Part shown: positions 7,702-15,575 of the stretch, one piece after another
Layout of the letters: each line of letters opens with the position of its first letter
How positions within the stretch are numbered: the stretch's first letter is position 1
NCBI RefSeq assembly: GCF_051857475.1
Contig: NZ_JBPZGZ010000001.1
Location: forward strand, 744,001-808,000
From: Pelomonas sp051857475
Lineage (GTDB): Bacteria > Pseudomonadota > Gammaproteobacteria > Burkholderiales > Burkholderiaceae_C
Length of the DNA: 64,000 nucleotides
Reading direction: 5' to 3'
Translations under genes and position numbers: made by a program
Notes under the pieces: generated by a model
Seen by the model: only the letters and a program-made list of their open reading frames with translations
Databases searched by the model: none
What the model was told of the DNA's origin: nothing

Positions 7702-9966
7702 TCAGCAGAGGTCGACGATGACGGGCACGGCGACGCGAGTGCCGCCGCTGCCGGAGGCCGCGTCCGGGGCCAGGCTGCGAGCCGGCGCATTGCCGACTTC
7801 GACCAGCACCTGCATCAGCTCGGGCAGTTGCCAGGGTGCGAGCGCGACCTGCTGCAGGCCGTTGGCATCACGGCCGGCCAGGGCCCAGGCGCCGGGCCCG
7901 CCGGTGAAGAGGTTGACGCCGGCGACGGTGGCCACGCCCGGCACGCGGGCGGCCTCAACCTCCAGTTCGCGGTCGGCGACGGTGCGGCCCAGCGGCCAGC
8001 CATTGCCGTCGAAGCCGCCGGGCGCCAGCGGCCACAGCAGGCGCCGGATGACGAGGCGCACCGCCGCCAGCGTCTCCTCACGCGGCGCGCCGTCGCGCAG
8101 GCCGATGGCGATGGAGACGGACAGCGGCAGGTACTCGCAGCCGATGACATTGAGTTCGGTCGCCAGCAGTCGGCGCGGCTCCAGCCAGGCGTGGACGGCT
8201 TCGATCAGCGGCCGGTCGGCGCGCGGGTTGGGCGCCGTGCCGACCTCGCCGCTGGCCGTGCCCGGCAGCACCATGACGGCGACAACGCCGGGGATGCCAA
8301 AGGCGCGCGTGCGCGGTGCAAAGCGCGGCAGCACCTCAACGCGGCCAATGTCCATGCCCGGCGTCTCGCGGGCCAGGCTGGCGTAGTCGTCGGCCGTGAC
8401 GGCGCGCTCGCGGTGGCGCAGCATGGCGGGAATGCGCTGCTGGGCGGCGTCGACGTCCTCGGCGTCCTCGCCGCCTTGTGTGGCGATGGGTTGGGACAGC
8501 TTGAGGTTGTTGACGATCGTGCCGGGCAGGCCGCTGGCATTGATGCTGGTCGCGACGATGTCCTTCAGCGTGCCCGCCGGCAGATTGCCTGCACGGCCGC
8601 CGCCCGAGCGGGCCGACACGATGCGCATCCGCGAGCCTGCCGGCGGCAGGCGGCCGCGCATGCCATCGCCCAGGCGCACCTGACCGGACTCGGCGTCCAG
8701 TTCGTAGGCGCGGGCATCGCGGGCCAGCTCGGCGCGATGCGACACCAGGGCCAGGTCGTCGACGCGGGTCCAGGCCGCGTACTGCATGCCGGGCTCGGCG
8801 ATTTCGAGCTGCAGGCTGTCGGGCAGCACATTGCGCAGTGGCAGCGTGATGACTTCGTTGGGGCTGCCCGAGGTCTGGGCCACGACCAGTCCCTGGGTCG
8901 TCACGCCCTGTTCGATCTGCACCGCATGCAGGCCGGCCCAGCTCACGAGCAGGCGCTGCACGCCGGCGGCGGGCTTCATGCGAAGCCAGGCGACGAGGCG
9001 CTGGGCGCGGTCGGGGTCGTCCAGGCGCGGGGGCTCGTCGTCGACGCCGGAGACGGCATCGATGCCGCGGGCCGAATCGCCGACGCCGATCAGCTCGGGC
9101 CCGGGCATCAGCAGCCGCACGACTCCGGCGCGGCGCAGGCCGTCGGTGGTGTCGCTGCCCGAGGGGTCCAGGGTCTGGTAGTCGGTGGCGCGCGCACCGC
9201 CGACGGAGATCTCCCAGCTGACGCCGATGCGCTCGCGCTCGCCGACCAGCTCCTGGTCGTCGGGCACGGTCAGGGCCGGCACCAGGCCGACATTGAGCAG
9301 GCGGGCCGCACCGGCGGCGTTGCGGGCCAACTGCTGCACGCAGCGGTCGCGCAGCGCGGTGATGGACTCGCCGCGCGCCGGCTTGGGTGCGAGCAGGGCC
9401 ATCCACAGGCAGCCGTCGACGCTGTCGGCCACCACGTCCACGCCGGCGTCCACCGCGCCATCGGCAAACAGCGGCAGGGTCTGGTAGGCGTCGAGGGCCT
9501 TGCCGCCATAAAGGGCGCCGAGCTGGGCCAGGGTGTCGGCCAGCTCGGGATGACCGTCTGCCGTGACGCGCCGCTTCAGATAGACCTCGCCAGTGACCGG
9601 CGCAATGCTGATCTCCTGGGCAGTCTCGAAGGGCAGGGGTTTGGCGATGCTGGCGCGCTCGCGCAGGTCGACGGCTTCGCGGGCTTCGTCGGGCAGGCGC
9701 AGGGTGACCATGCCGCGGGCCATGAGCGCGGGCTTGAGGCCCATGCCCAGCAGGTTGAGGAAGACGCGGCGCTGCAGCTCGGGCACCTGGTTGGCGCGGT
9801 AGAGCAGGGTGTCGCCGAGGAAGGCGAAGAGCTCGATCAGCGTGCGGCCGGGGTCGCCGACGCGCGGGTCGGTCCACTCCGGCGTGTGCGCCGGGATGCG
9901 CGCCAGCAGGTCGGCGACGAGGTCGTCGGCGCGGCGGTCGTCCAGAAGGGGAATGGGCAGCGGCAT
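7702..9966 (-). CDS. Baseplate J-like (gpJ) protein, 754 aa
   Basis: The N-terminal segment WTDPRVGDPGRTLIELFAFLGDTLLYRANQVPE is the hallmark of putative baseplate assembly proteins of the gpJ/Afp11 type (TIGR02243-like). The C-terminal half contains a baseplate-J-like stretch (ALVSHRAELARDARAYELD, RLPPAGSRMRIVSARSGGGRAGNLPAG). It forms the baseplate wedge that links spike and sheath. It is placed between gp25 and the TIGR02242-type protein, the normal order in eCIS loci. Length is usual for the eCIS variant, which is longer than phage P2 gpJ. Confidence 0.92.
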   Translation of the reverse strand: MPLPIPLLDDRRADDLVADLLARIPAHTPEWTDPRVGDPGRTLIELFAFLGDTLLYRANQVPELQRRVFLNLLGMGLKPALMARGMVTLRLPDEAREAVDLRERASIAKPLPFETAQEISIAPVTGEVYLKRRVTADGHPELADTLAQLGALYGGKALDAYQTLPLFADGAVDAGVDVVADSVDGCLWMALLAPKPARGESITALRDRCVQQLARNAAGAARLLNVGLVPALTVPDDQELVGERERIGVSWEISVGGARATDYQTLDPSGSDTTDGLRRAGVVRLLMPGPELIGVGDSARGIDAVSGVDDEPPRLDDPDRAQRLVAWLRMKPAAGVQRLLVSWAGLHAVQIEQGVTTQGLVVAQTSGSPNEVITLPLRNVLPDSLQLEIAEPGMQYAAWTRVDDLALVSHRAELARDARAYELDAESGQVRLGDGMRGRLPPAGSRMRIVSARSGGGRAGNLPAGTLKDIVATSINASGLPGTIVNNLKLSQPIATQGGEDAEDVDAAQQRIPAMLRHRERAVTADDYASLARETPGMDIGRVEVLPRFAPRTRAFGIPGVVAVMVLPGTASGEVGTAPNPRADRPLIEAVHAWLEPRRLLATELNVIGCEYLPLSVSIAIGLRDGAPREETLAAVRLVIRRLLWPLAPGGFDGNGWPLGRTVADRELEVEAARVPGVATVAGVNLFTGGPGAWALAGRDANGLQQVALAPWQLPELMQVLVEVGNAPARSLAPDAASGSGGTRVAVPVIVDLC

Positions 9967-9971
9967 GGTCG

Positions 9972-10373
9972 TTACCCCAGAGTCAAGGCCAGCGCCATGC
10001 GCTGGGGCTCACCGGTGCGGCGCAGCCGGTAGTGCACGGCGACGTGGACGATGCGCGGGTCTTGCGGGTCCTCGTCGACGTCGATGCGGTCCACCTGGGC
10101 GCGCGGCTCCAGGCGGGCGATGGCGCCACTGATGCGCTCGTGCAGGCGGGCGCGCACGGTGAGGTTGTTGGGCTGGTTCAAAAAGTCCTGCACGCCGGCG
10201 CCGAAGTCGGGGTGCATCAGCAGCTCGCCGGGGCGCGTGGCCAGTACGCAGCGCAGGCCGTCGGCCACGCTGCGCGCCAGGCCAGGCCAGGCCCAGCGGC
10301 CGTCGGCGTCGGGCCGGCCCAGCAGCGGGAAGCCGATCGGCGGCGAGAGTTCGGGGGCGAGCTTGCGGGCCAT
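9972..10373 (-). CDS. GPW/gp25-like baseplate wedge protein, 133 aa
   Basis: The start MARKLAPELSPPIGFP at 10373 lies 2 bp after the stop of the upstream gene; longer readings run through that gene in another frame. The core ARSVADGLRCVLATRPGELLMHPDFG and later ARLEPRAQVDRIDV are typical of the gp25/GPW lysozyme-like wedge family (Afp9). In contractile tails this small protein joins baseplate to the first sheath ring. Length and position beside gpJ agree with the family. Confidence 0.92.
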   Translation of the reverse strand: MARKLAPELSPPIGFPLLGRPDADGRWAWPGLARSVADGLRCVLATRPGELLMHPDFGAGVQDFLNQPNNLTVRARLHERISGAIARLEPRAQVDRIDVDEDPQDPRIVHVAVHYRLRRTGEPQRMALALTLG

Positions 10374-10375
10374 GG

Positions 10376-11983
10376 CTATTTCTTCCTCGGGACCGGCAGG
10401 CAGATCTTCACGAAGGGCAGCCAGAAGAACACCAGGTTCAGCAGGGACAGCACGACGTTGAGCAGGATGAAGGCGCAGATCGTGATGATTGGAATCGAGA
10501 AGGAGCACAGCCAGCCCAGGCCGATGTCGCTGCCGGCCTTGGGCTTCTTCATGAAGTCCTCGGGCTTGTTGCGCATCAGCAGGTTGGCCAGGGCCGGCGG
10601 CACGTCGAAGGCGACGTTGGGCTTCATGGCGGCCAGCGACGCGCGGTCGAAGGCGGGCAAGGCGATGCGGGCCTGGGGCGTGCCGGTGGAGGCGAACCAG
10701 GGTGCCACGCGGTAGAGGGGCGTCATGTCGCTCCACACCAGGCGGTTCGGGTAGCCAGGCTCGCCGCGCACACGCACGAAGGCGCGGATGGCGTAGAGGG
10801 CTTCGGCATCGTCGAAGCGGCCCTCCAGCGTGCGCGCCTCGGCAGCGCGGCCTTCGAGCACGATGAGGGCCGTGTTGGTGAAGCGGTCCAGCCAGCCGGC
10901 CGGCACGGGGCCGAAGTCGTCGGGTATGTAGACGCTGCCGGCGTTCACGTCGGTCGCGACGCGCACGCAGGCCTGCAGGAAGGCCGAAGCGCCGGTCGTG
11001 ATGCGCGTCGCGAGGCCGAGGGTGGTTTCGTTGCGACCCAGGCGCAGTTCTTCCAGCAGCGGCAGCAGCGCCTTGCCGCGGCCGTTGATGTCGAACTCGA
11101 AGGCCAGCTGGCGGATGAAGGCGGCGAACTGCTCACGCATGGCGCTGCTGTCGCCGCTGTCGGGTTCGCTGGCGTCGACCGGGTCGCTGCCGTTCAGCCA
11201 GGTGGCGTCGAAGCTGGAGCGTGCGCCGGGCAGCGGGCGGATGTTGGCGCGGGACAGATAGGGCGAGAGATGGGCGACGAAGCTGTCGCGCGCCGTTGAG
11301 CCCGGCGTGCGAGCGGCGGCGTAGTCCACCGCGGTGTCGGTCGGCTTGCGCAGGGCCTCGCTGGTGGGCACGACGCCATAAAGCAGGCTGCGCTTGGCGG
11401 CATCGCAGACGGCGGGCATCAGCGCATGCAGTGGATTCACCGCCTCGGCCGGGTGCACGGCGCGCAGGGCGGCCAGGCGGGCGTCGACACCGGGGTTGCC
11501 GGTGCGGGGTGCGGGGCGGCGCGCCGGATCAGGATCGGCGTCGAAGGCTGCGGCATTGGGCAGGCCGCGCCAGCCTTCGGCCTGCCAGGTCTGCCAGTTG
11601 TGCGGGTCGGCCAGGGCCTGGGCGTTGATGTCGTCCGGCCCAGCCCAGCGGCGCACGACAAAGCCGCTGGACTCGATCTTCCTGGGATCCAGGCGCGGCG
11701 ATCCGAAGACCTCGCAGTGGGTGTCGAATAACACCAGGTTGAAACGGCGGTGGATGGGCTGGAACAGGGCGCGCGGCGCGGCCTGGTCGGGCAGGCGGGC
11801 GATGGGCAGCGAGGCCGGCCAGCCGAAGCGGGGCCAGGCGGTGGACGTGATGGCATCGCTGAGGGCGGTGACGAAATCGCCGGCCTCGATGTCCACCAGC
11901 ACGGCCGGCGCATGCGGATGCTGGCGCGACGGCCCGCCGACGGCGACGGCGTGGTGGGTGTGGGGGTCCATGACGGCAGCCAT
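10376..11983 (-). CDS. eCIS protein with hydrophobic C-terminal tail, 535 aa (possible membrane anchor)
   Basis: The start at 11983 (MAAVMDPHTHH) is preceded by GGTGAGG; another ATG lies 4 codons in. The soluble part contains FQPIHRRFNLVLFDTHCEVF and KIESSGFVVRRW, a pattern I associate with unnamed injection-cluster proteins. The last ~45 residues are strongly hydrophobic: SFSIPIITICAFILLNVVLS, then LLNLVFFWLPFVKICL, and a basic end PVPRKK. They could form one or two membrane helices. It lies between spike (gpV) and gp25, so it is probably baseplate-proximal. A role holding the particle at the inner membrane is an inference; a buried baseplate helix is the alternative. Confidence 0.8.
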   Translation of the reverse strand: MAAVMDPHTHHAVAVGGPSRQHPHAPAVLVDIEAGDFVTALSDAITSTAWPRFGWPASLPIARLPDQAAPRALFQPIHRRFNLVLFDTHCEVFGSPRLDPRKIESSGFVVRRWAGPDDINAQALADPHNWQTWQAEGWRGLPNAAAFDADPDPARRPAPRTGNPGVDARLAALRAVHPAEAVNPLHALMPAVCDAAKRSLLYGVVPTSEALRKPTDTAVDYAAARTPGSTARDSFVAHLSPYLSRANIRPLPGARSSFDATWLNGSDPVDASEPDSGDSSAMREQFAAFIRQLAFEFDINGRGKALLPLLEELRLGRNETTLGLATRITTGASAFLQACVRVATDVNAGSVYIPDDFGPVPAGWLDRFTNTALIVLEGRAAEARTLEGRFDDAEALYAIRAFVRVRGEPGYPNRLVWSDMTPLYRVAPWFASTGTPQARIALPAFDRASLAAMKPNVAFDVPPALANLLMRNKPEDFMKKPKAGSDIGLGWLCSFSIPIITICAFILLNVVLSLLNLVFFWLPFVKICLPVPRKK

Positions 11984-11991
11984 CGCCAGCC

Positions 11992-12705
11992 TCACCAGAT
12001 GTTCCCGGCGCCGGGCGTGTAGCTCGACGACACGACGGCGTTGGTGATCAGCGTGTCGCACTGGACCACGCCGCTGAACTTGGACATGCCGGCATCCACA
12101 TTGACCATGCCGGCGCTGACCTTGACCGTGCCGGCATTGACCGTCACGGTGGCCGAGGCGGTGACGGTGACGCCGCTGCTGTCGAGCTTGATGCTGTTGC
12201 CGCTGGAGTCTTCCAGCGTGCACTCGCCGGGGCCGTCCTTCAGCGTCAGCTTCTGGCCGCCCGGCGTCTCGAGGATGAGCTTCTCCTGGCCGTCCTGGTC
12301 GTCCATCGTGACCTTGACGCCATTGCGAGAGCGCAGCACCTTCAGATCGTTCTTGCCGGCGCCGTCCATGCTTTCCGGTGTCTGGGCATTGCCATGCCAG
12401 AGGCCGCCGAGAGCGATGGGCATGCGTGGATCGCCCTGCACAAAGGCCACGGCCACCAGGTCGCCGACATCGGGCACCCACCAGGCGCCGCGGTTGTTGC
12501 CGGCGAAGGGCGCCATCAGCGGGGCCCACAGCGTGGCGTCCTCGGCCTGGTCATCGACGCCGTGGATGCGCACCTTGATGCGGCCCCGGCCGTCGGGGTC
12601 CTTCAGATCGGTCACCTCGGCCATGAAGACGCCGCCGCCCAGCCAGGCCGGGCCGAGGGCCGGCGGGTTGCCGGCGGGGGCGAAGGTGAACGGGGCGCGG
12701 TCCAT
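11992..12705 (-). CDS. Baseplate spike protein, gpV/VgrG-like, 237 aa
   Basis: Contains GVFMAEVTDLKDPDGRGRIKVRIHGV, GAWWVPDVGDLVAVAFVQGDPRMPIALGG: the OB-fold of the gpV/gp5 spike family (AxVxxxxDPxxxGRVkV ... W.P..GD.V.V.F..GD...P). After it come repeats ILETPGGQKLTLKDG, LEDSSGNSIKLD, VTVTASATVTVNAG that would build the triple-stranded beta-helix needle. In eCIS the hub and spike are often one protein (Afp8); here they are split from the gpD-like hub gene that precedes it by 2 bp. Confidence 0.92.
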   Translation of the reverse strand: MDRAPFTFAPAGNPPALGPAWLGGGVFMAEVTDLKDPDGRGRIKVRIHGVDDQAEDATLWAPLMAPFAGNNRGAWWVPDVGDLVAVAFVQGDPRMPIALGGLWHGNAQTPESMDGAGKNDLKVLRSRNGVKVTMDDQDGQEKLILETPGGQKLTLKDGPGECTLEDSSGNSIKLDSSGVTVTASATVTVNAGTVKVSAGMVNVDAGMSKFSGVVQCDTLITNAVVSSSYTPGAGNIW

Positions 12706-12707
12706 GA

Positions 12708-13799
12708 TCAGTTTTCGGCCAGGAAGGCCGACTGCGCCACGAACTCGGTGACGTAGCCGCTGGTGGGATCGAAGCGATGGCGCGCCTCGATGACGGCATA
12801 GCGGTTGTCGAAGCGCCGGCCCACGCCGTGCAGGTTCACGCGCGTGCCAACGCGCAAGCCGGCGTTGCCCTCGGTGCGGCCGTGCAGGCGCACGAACTGG
12901 CGGGCGCGCTGGTCGAAGGCGGCGTCGGCCAGGGCCTGGGCGTCAGCCCCATTGCGGCAGGGCAGGGCGCCCAGGTGTTCCTTGCGTTGAATGCCGATCT
13001 CGTTCAGCAGCGAGGCGCCCGTGCGGCCGCTGCCGGGGCCGGGCTGGGCGCCGGTGCTGGTCTTGTCGAAAGGATCACCGGCCGCGGGGTCGAAGCCGCG
13101 GGTTGTGACCTCGGTGACCTGCTGCGACAGGTCGGCGATGACACGCACCTCCTGCAACTGGCTGTAGAGGGTCAGGTCCAGGGTGCCGCGGTCCATGTCG
13201 GCCGTGCTGCGCACCTGCAGGGTGCTGCCAATCACTTGCAGCTCGCAGTCGCTGCGGCCGAGGATGCGGCGCAGGAAGGACAGATCGCTCTCGTCCAGCT
13301 GCACCCACAGGCCGGTGGCGCCCGGCAGGCCGCTGGCGTCGACCGTCAGGCCGTGGTCGCCGGCGATGGCGCGCACGACATCTTCCACGCTCATGTCTTC
13401 GTAGCTCTTGCTGCGCCGCTTCATGCGCGCGCTGTAGAGCTTGTCTTCGGCCAGCACCAGCAGGCTGGGCGGCGCGCCGACGGAGCCGCTGGCCTCAATG
13501 GCATGGATCTGGCCGTCGAAGATCTCGGTGGGGCTGGACGTCTCGCCCGCATAGAGCTGCAAGCGGGCGCCGAGCTTGATGGCGCTGCCGGCGTCGAACA
13601 CCAGGCCGAGCGTGCTGTCCACCATGCCCCAGTTGCCCATGCCCAGCGACAGGCTGCTCATGCCGCCTTCGGCCTCGGTGACGGAGAAGGTGCGCACCAG
13701 GTCGTCCAGGGCCGGCAGGGCCTGGCCGTCCACGCGCAGCGTCGGCCGCGCGCTGTAGGCGGTGCGCGAGGAGACGGGGCGTTCGCTGGTTTCGGGCAT
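12708..13799 (-). CDS. Contractile injection hub protein, gpD/Afp8-like, 363 aa
   Basis: A phage late-control D / VgrG N-terminal type protein: an opening beta barrel (RPTLRVDGQALPALDDLVRT), DGQIHAIEASGS, then RRSKSYEDMSVEDVVRAIAG and WVQLDESDLSFLRRI, the standard gpD signature (Q-x-x-E-S-D-x-x-F-L-x-R). This protein forms the hub that docks the spike on the tube. The split from the spike gene resembles phage P2 gpD plus gpV. An AGGA sits 9 bases before the ATG. Confidence 0.92.
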   Translation of the reverse strand: MPETSERPVSSRTAYSARPTLRVDGQALPALDDLVRTFSVTEAEGGMSSLSLGMGNWGMVDSTLGLVFDAGSAIKLGARLQLYAGETSSPTEIFDGQIHAIEASGSVGAPPSLLVLAEDKLYSARMKRRSKSYEDMSVEDVVRAIAGDHGLTVDASGLPGATGLWVQLDESDLSFLRRILGRSDCELQVIGSTLQVRSTADMDRGTLDLTLYSQLQEVRVIADLSQQVTEVTTRGFDPAAGDPFDKTSTGAQPGPGSGRTGASLLNEIGIQRKEHLGALPCRNGADAQALADAAFDQRARQFVRLHGRTEGNAGLRVGTRVNLHGVGRRFDNRYAVIEARHRFDPTSGYVTEFVAQSAFLAEN

Positions 13800-13811
13800 G
13801 GCGGGGTGGTC

Positions 13812-14003
13812 CTAGTCGGCCAGCAGGCGCAGGCGGCGCTCGAGGGCGATGCTCAATTGCTGGTCCAGCATGGAAGCGAACTCGGGCGTCCAGGTCGGCG
13901 TCGGCGTGGCATTGGCCGCTCCCTGGGCGTCGCGCGACTGCTGGCCGGCCGTGGTCTCCGGCGGCGGGACGTCAACGACGAATTCATCGATGTGGACGGG
14001 CAT
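13812..14003 (-). CDS. DUF5908-like small eCIS protein, 63 aa
   Basis: A short gene with a clear AGGAG seven bases before ATG. The protein starts MPVHIDEFVVDVPPPET and ends with a helical segment LDQQLSIALERRLRLLAD. A ~60-aa protein of form MP-hydrophobic-E-hydrophobic with a variable middle and C-terminal helix, placed between the Afp7-like and gpD-like genes, fits DUF5908 of contractile injection loci. Its function is unknown; it may be a chaperone or connector for the adaptor or hub. Confidence 0.72.
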   Translation of the reverse strand: MPVHIDEFVVDVPPPETTAGQQSRDAQGAANATPTPTWTPEFASMLDQQLSIALERRLRLLAD

Positions 14004-14017
14004 GCGGGGTCTCCTGT

Positions 14018-14953
14018 TCAGTCGTCGAAGCGCAGGGCGCGCGGGGCCTGGCCGACGTTGGCCCGCAGGCCGGCCGCACCGGCGGGCAGGGCGCGGCCGT
14101 CGATGCTGAAACCGGCGCCAACATCGGTGGCGAGTTGCTGGGCCGCAGGCGGCGGTGCCAGGCGGCTGGCGTCGAAGCGCAGCGACGGGGCGGAGGCGGA
14201 GAGGCCGATGCCGGCACCGGCACCCACACCGATGCCCAGGCCGCCGACGCCCGCGCCGCCGGCGAATGACACTGCGGCTTTCAGCTCGACCTTGGCGCCC
14301 ACCGCCAGCGTTGCTCCCGCCGAGAAGCGCAGGCTGGCCTCGCCATTCATGCTTGCGATGGCACGGGCGGCGCGCAGATCGCCGCCCAGACCCGCTATGC
14401 CCGCCGCACCGCCCATGCCGCCCGAGACCTCGAAGGCCGTGCTGCGGGCGCGGGCAGCATTGGCCGCGGTAGGGTTGTCGCGCTCCAGGGCGCTGAACTC
14501 GTTGGGCTGCTCCTTCAGCGCCAGGGCGACGCTGGAGCGCAATGGCACACCCTCGGGCGAGAAGAAGTCCAGCGTCTCGCGGTAGCTGTCGGAGATGCCG
14601 GTGAAGGTGAAGGTGCCCCATTCGAAGCGCAGCGTGGGCGGCGTGAAGGCGGCGCTGGACTCGGCGCTCTGCGTGCCGGTGGCGTCGGGCGAGCGCACGG
14701 CGGCGCGCAGGCGGCGCGTGATGCTGCGCACGTCTTCGCCGGTGTGGGTGGTGTCGAAGAGCAGGTCGAGGCCGAGCTTGGCGCTGGACTGCGTGGCCGT
14801 CTGCGTCGTGGCGCCGCTGCCGCTCTGTGGACTGGTGGAGTTGGTGATCTCGACCTGCAGCGACACCGGGTTGAAGTGCACCTCGACGGTGTCGATGTCC
14901 TGGCCGTTGCGCTGCAGGACGATCTTGGCCTTGACGACGTTGGGAGCAGTCAT
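14018..14953 (-). CDS. Afp7-like tube/spike adaptor (CIS_tube domain), 311 aa
   Basis: The N-terminal part (KAKIVLQRNGQDIDTVEVHFNP, later LDLLFDTTHTGEDV, LRFEWGTFTFTGI, RETLDFFSPEGVPLRSSVAL) is characteristic of the Afp7/Pvc7 family that joins the inner tube to the hub. Afp7 normally ends in a LysM domain. Here the last ~130 residues are instead Gly/Ala-rich (GGAGVGGLGIGVGAGAGIG) and show no LysM motif. The start overlaps the stop of the tube gene by 4 bp (ATGA). Confidence 0.85.
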   Translation of the reverse strand: MTAPNVVKAKIVLQRNGQDIDTVEVHFNPVSLQVEITNSTSPQSGSGATTQTATQSSAKLGLDLLFDTTHTGEDVRSITRRLRAAVRSPDATGTQSAESSAAFTPPTLRFEWGTFTFTGISDSYRETLDFFSPEGVPLRSSVALALKEQPNEFSALERDNPTAANAARARSTAFEVSGGMGGAAGIAGLGGDLRAARAIASMNGEASLRFSAGATLAVGAKVELKAAVSFAGGAGVGGLGIGVGAGAGIGLSASAPSLRFDASRLAPPPAAQQLATDVGAGFSIDGRALPAGAAGLRANVGQAPRALRFDD

Positions 14954-15426
14954 GATGTCGAGTGCTCCAGTCCTTCGTGGACGATGTGCAGCTCTTCCAC
15001 GCCCACGTCGGTGCCCCGGGCATTGAGGTCGGCGGCCTTGAACTTGACGGGCATGGCGCGGCGCAGCGTCCAGCCCATGATGCGTTCTCCGGTGGTGCTG
15101 CGAATCTCGATCTCGGCCTTGAGACGGTTCACATAGCCGCCCTGGCCCAGCAGTTCGAACCACTGCCAGAGGTCACGCGAGCGCGTGATGCCGCGCTTGA
15201 GCACGACGGTGGCGAAATTGACGCCACCGGGCCGCTGCACGCTGCCCCAGTTGCGGCCGCCCTCGCGGATGCTGCGCGGCTCCATCGTGGCTTCCAGGCC
15301 GGTCAGCTCGCTGAAGGCACCTTGGCACAGCGTCGCGTCGTCGCCGCCGCTGCCGTCCACGGGGTCGCGGCTGAACGACACATGAAAGTTGAAGACGCCG
15401 ATCGGTGCGGCCTTGGCATCGCTCAT
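14950..15426 (-). CDS. Inner tube protein 2 (Afp5-like), 158 aa
   Basis: A phage tail tube (T4 gp19-like, TIGR02241) protein: APIGVFNFHVSFSR, FSELTGLEATMEPRSIREGG, VVLKRGITRSRDLWQWFEL, WTLRRAMPVKFKAADLNARG, VEELHIVHEGLE. Contractile systems of this class have a main tube protein and a second one that starts the tube on the baseplate. This copy, next to the adaptor gene, probably plays the initiating role. Its start ATG overlaps the stop of the small upstream ORF (ATGA). Confidence 0.92.
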   Translation of the reverse strand: MSDAKAAPIGVFNFHVSFSRDPVDGSGGDDATLCQGAFSELTGLEATMEPRSIREGGRNWGSVQRPGGVNFATVVLKRGITRSRDLWQWFELLGQGGYVNRLKAEIEIRSTTGERIMGWTLRRAMPVKFKAADLNARGTDVGVEELHIVHEGLEHSTS

Positions 15427-15575
15427 GTGAGCCCCCCGCCCAGCGAATACGCTGATCGGCCCCCCGAGGGGGCGGCGATGCTCGCCGGATTGACCGGCAA
15501 GCACATCGCCAGACGGGCCGGCTCGGGAGCGGCCCAGCGCTCGGCCCGAAATGCATGGGATGCCGCGCGCTTCAT
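15423..15575 (-). CDS. Candidate 50-aa coupled small protein between sheath 2 and tube 2
   Basis: ATG at 15573-15575 overlaps the TGA of sheath 2 (ATGA), and its own TGA overlaps the ATG of tube 2 in the same way, so translation could pass through all three genes. The product starts MKRAASHAFRAERW and ends GGRSAYSLGGGL. No family is recognised. The underlying DNA contains the G/C palindrome CCCCCCGAGGGGGC, a kind of motif I associate with intergenic repeats in related bacteria. The reading frame may therefore be fortuitous. The double ATGA arrangement is the main support. Confidence 0.5.
   Translation of the reverse strand: MKRAASHAFRAERWAAPEPARLAMCLPVNPASIAAPSGGRSAYSLGGGLT

Noticed and set aside
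716..10032. Very long plus-strand open frames (for example 716-2491, 5273-8386, 7249-10032) across the eCIS region
   Set aside because: They are mirror frames of high-GC coding DNA on the minus strand, where the proteins show recognised phage-tail domains, starts and SD sites. The plus-strand products are Arg/Gly/Gln-rich without domains.
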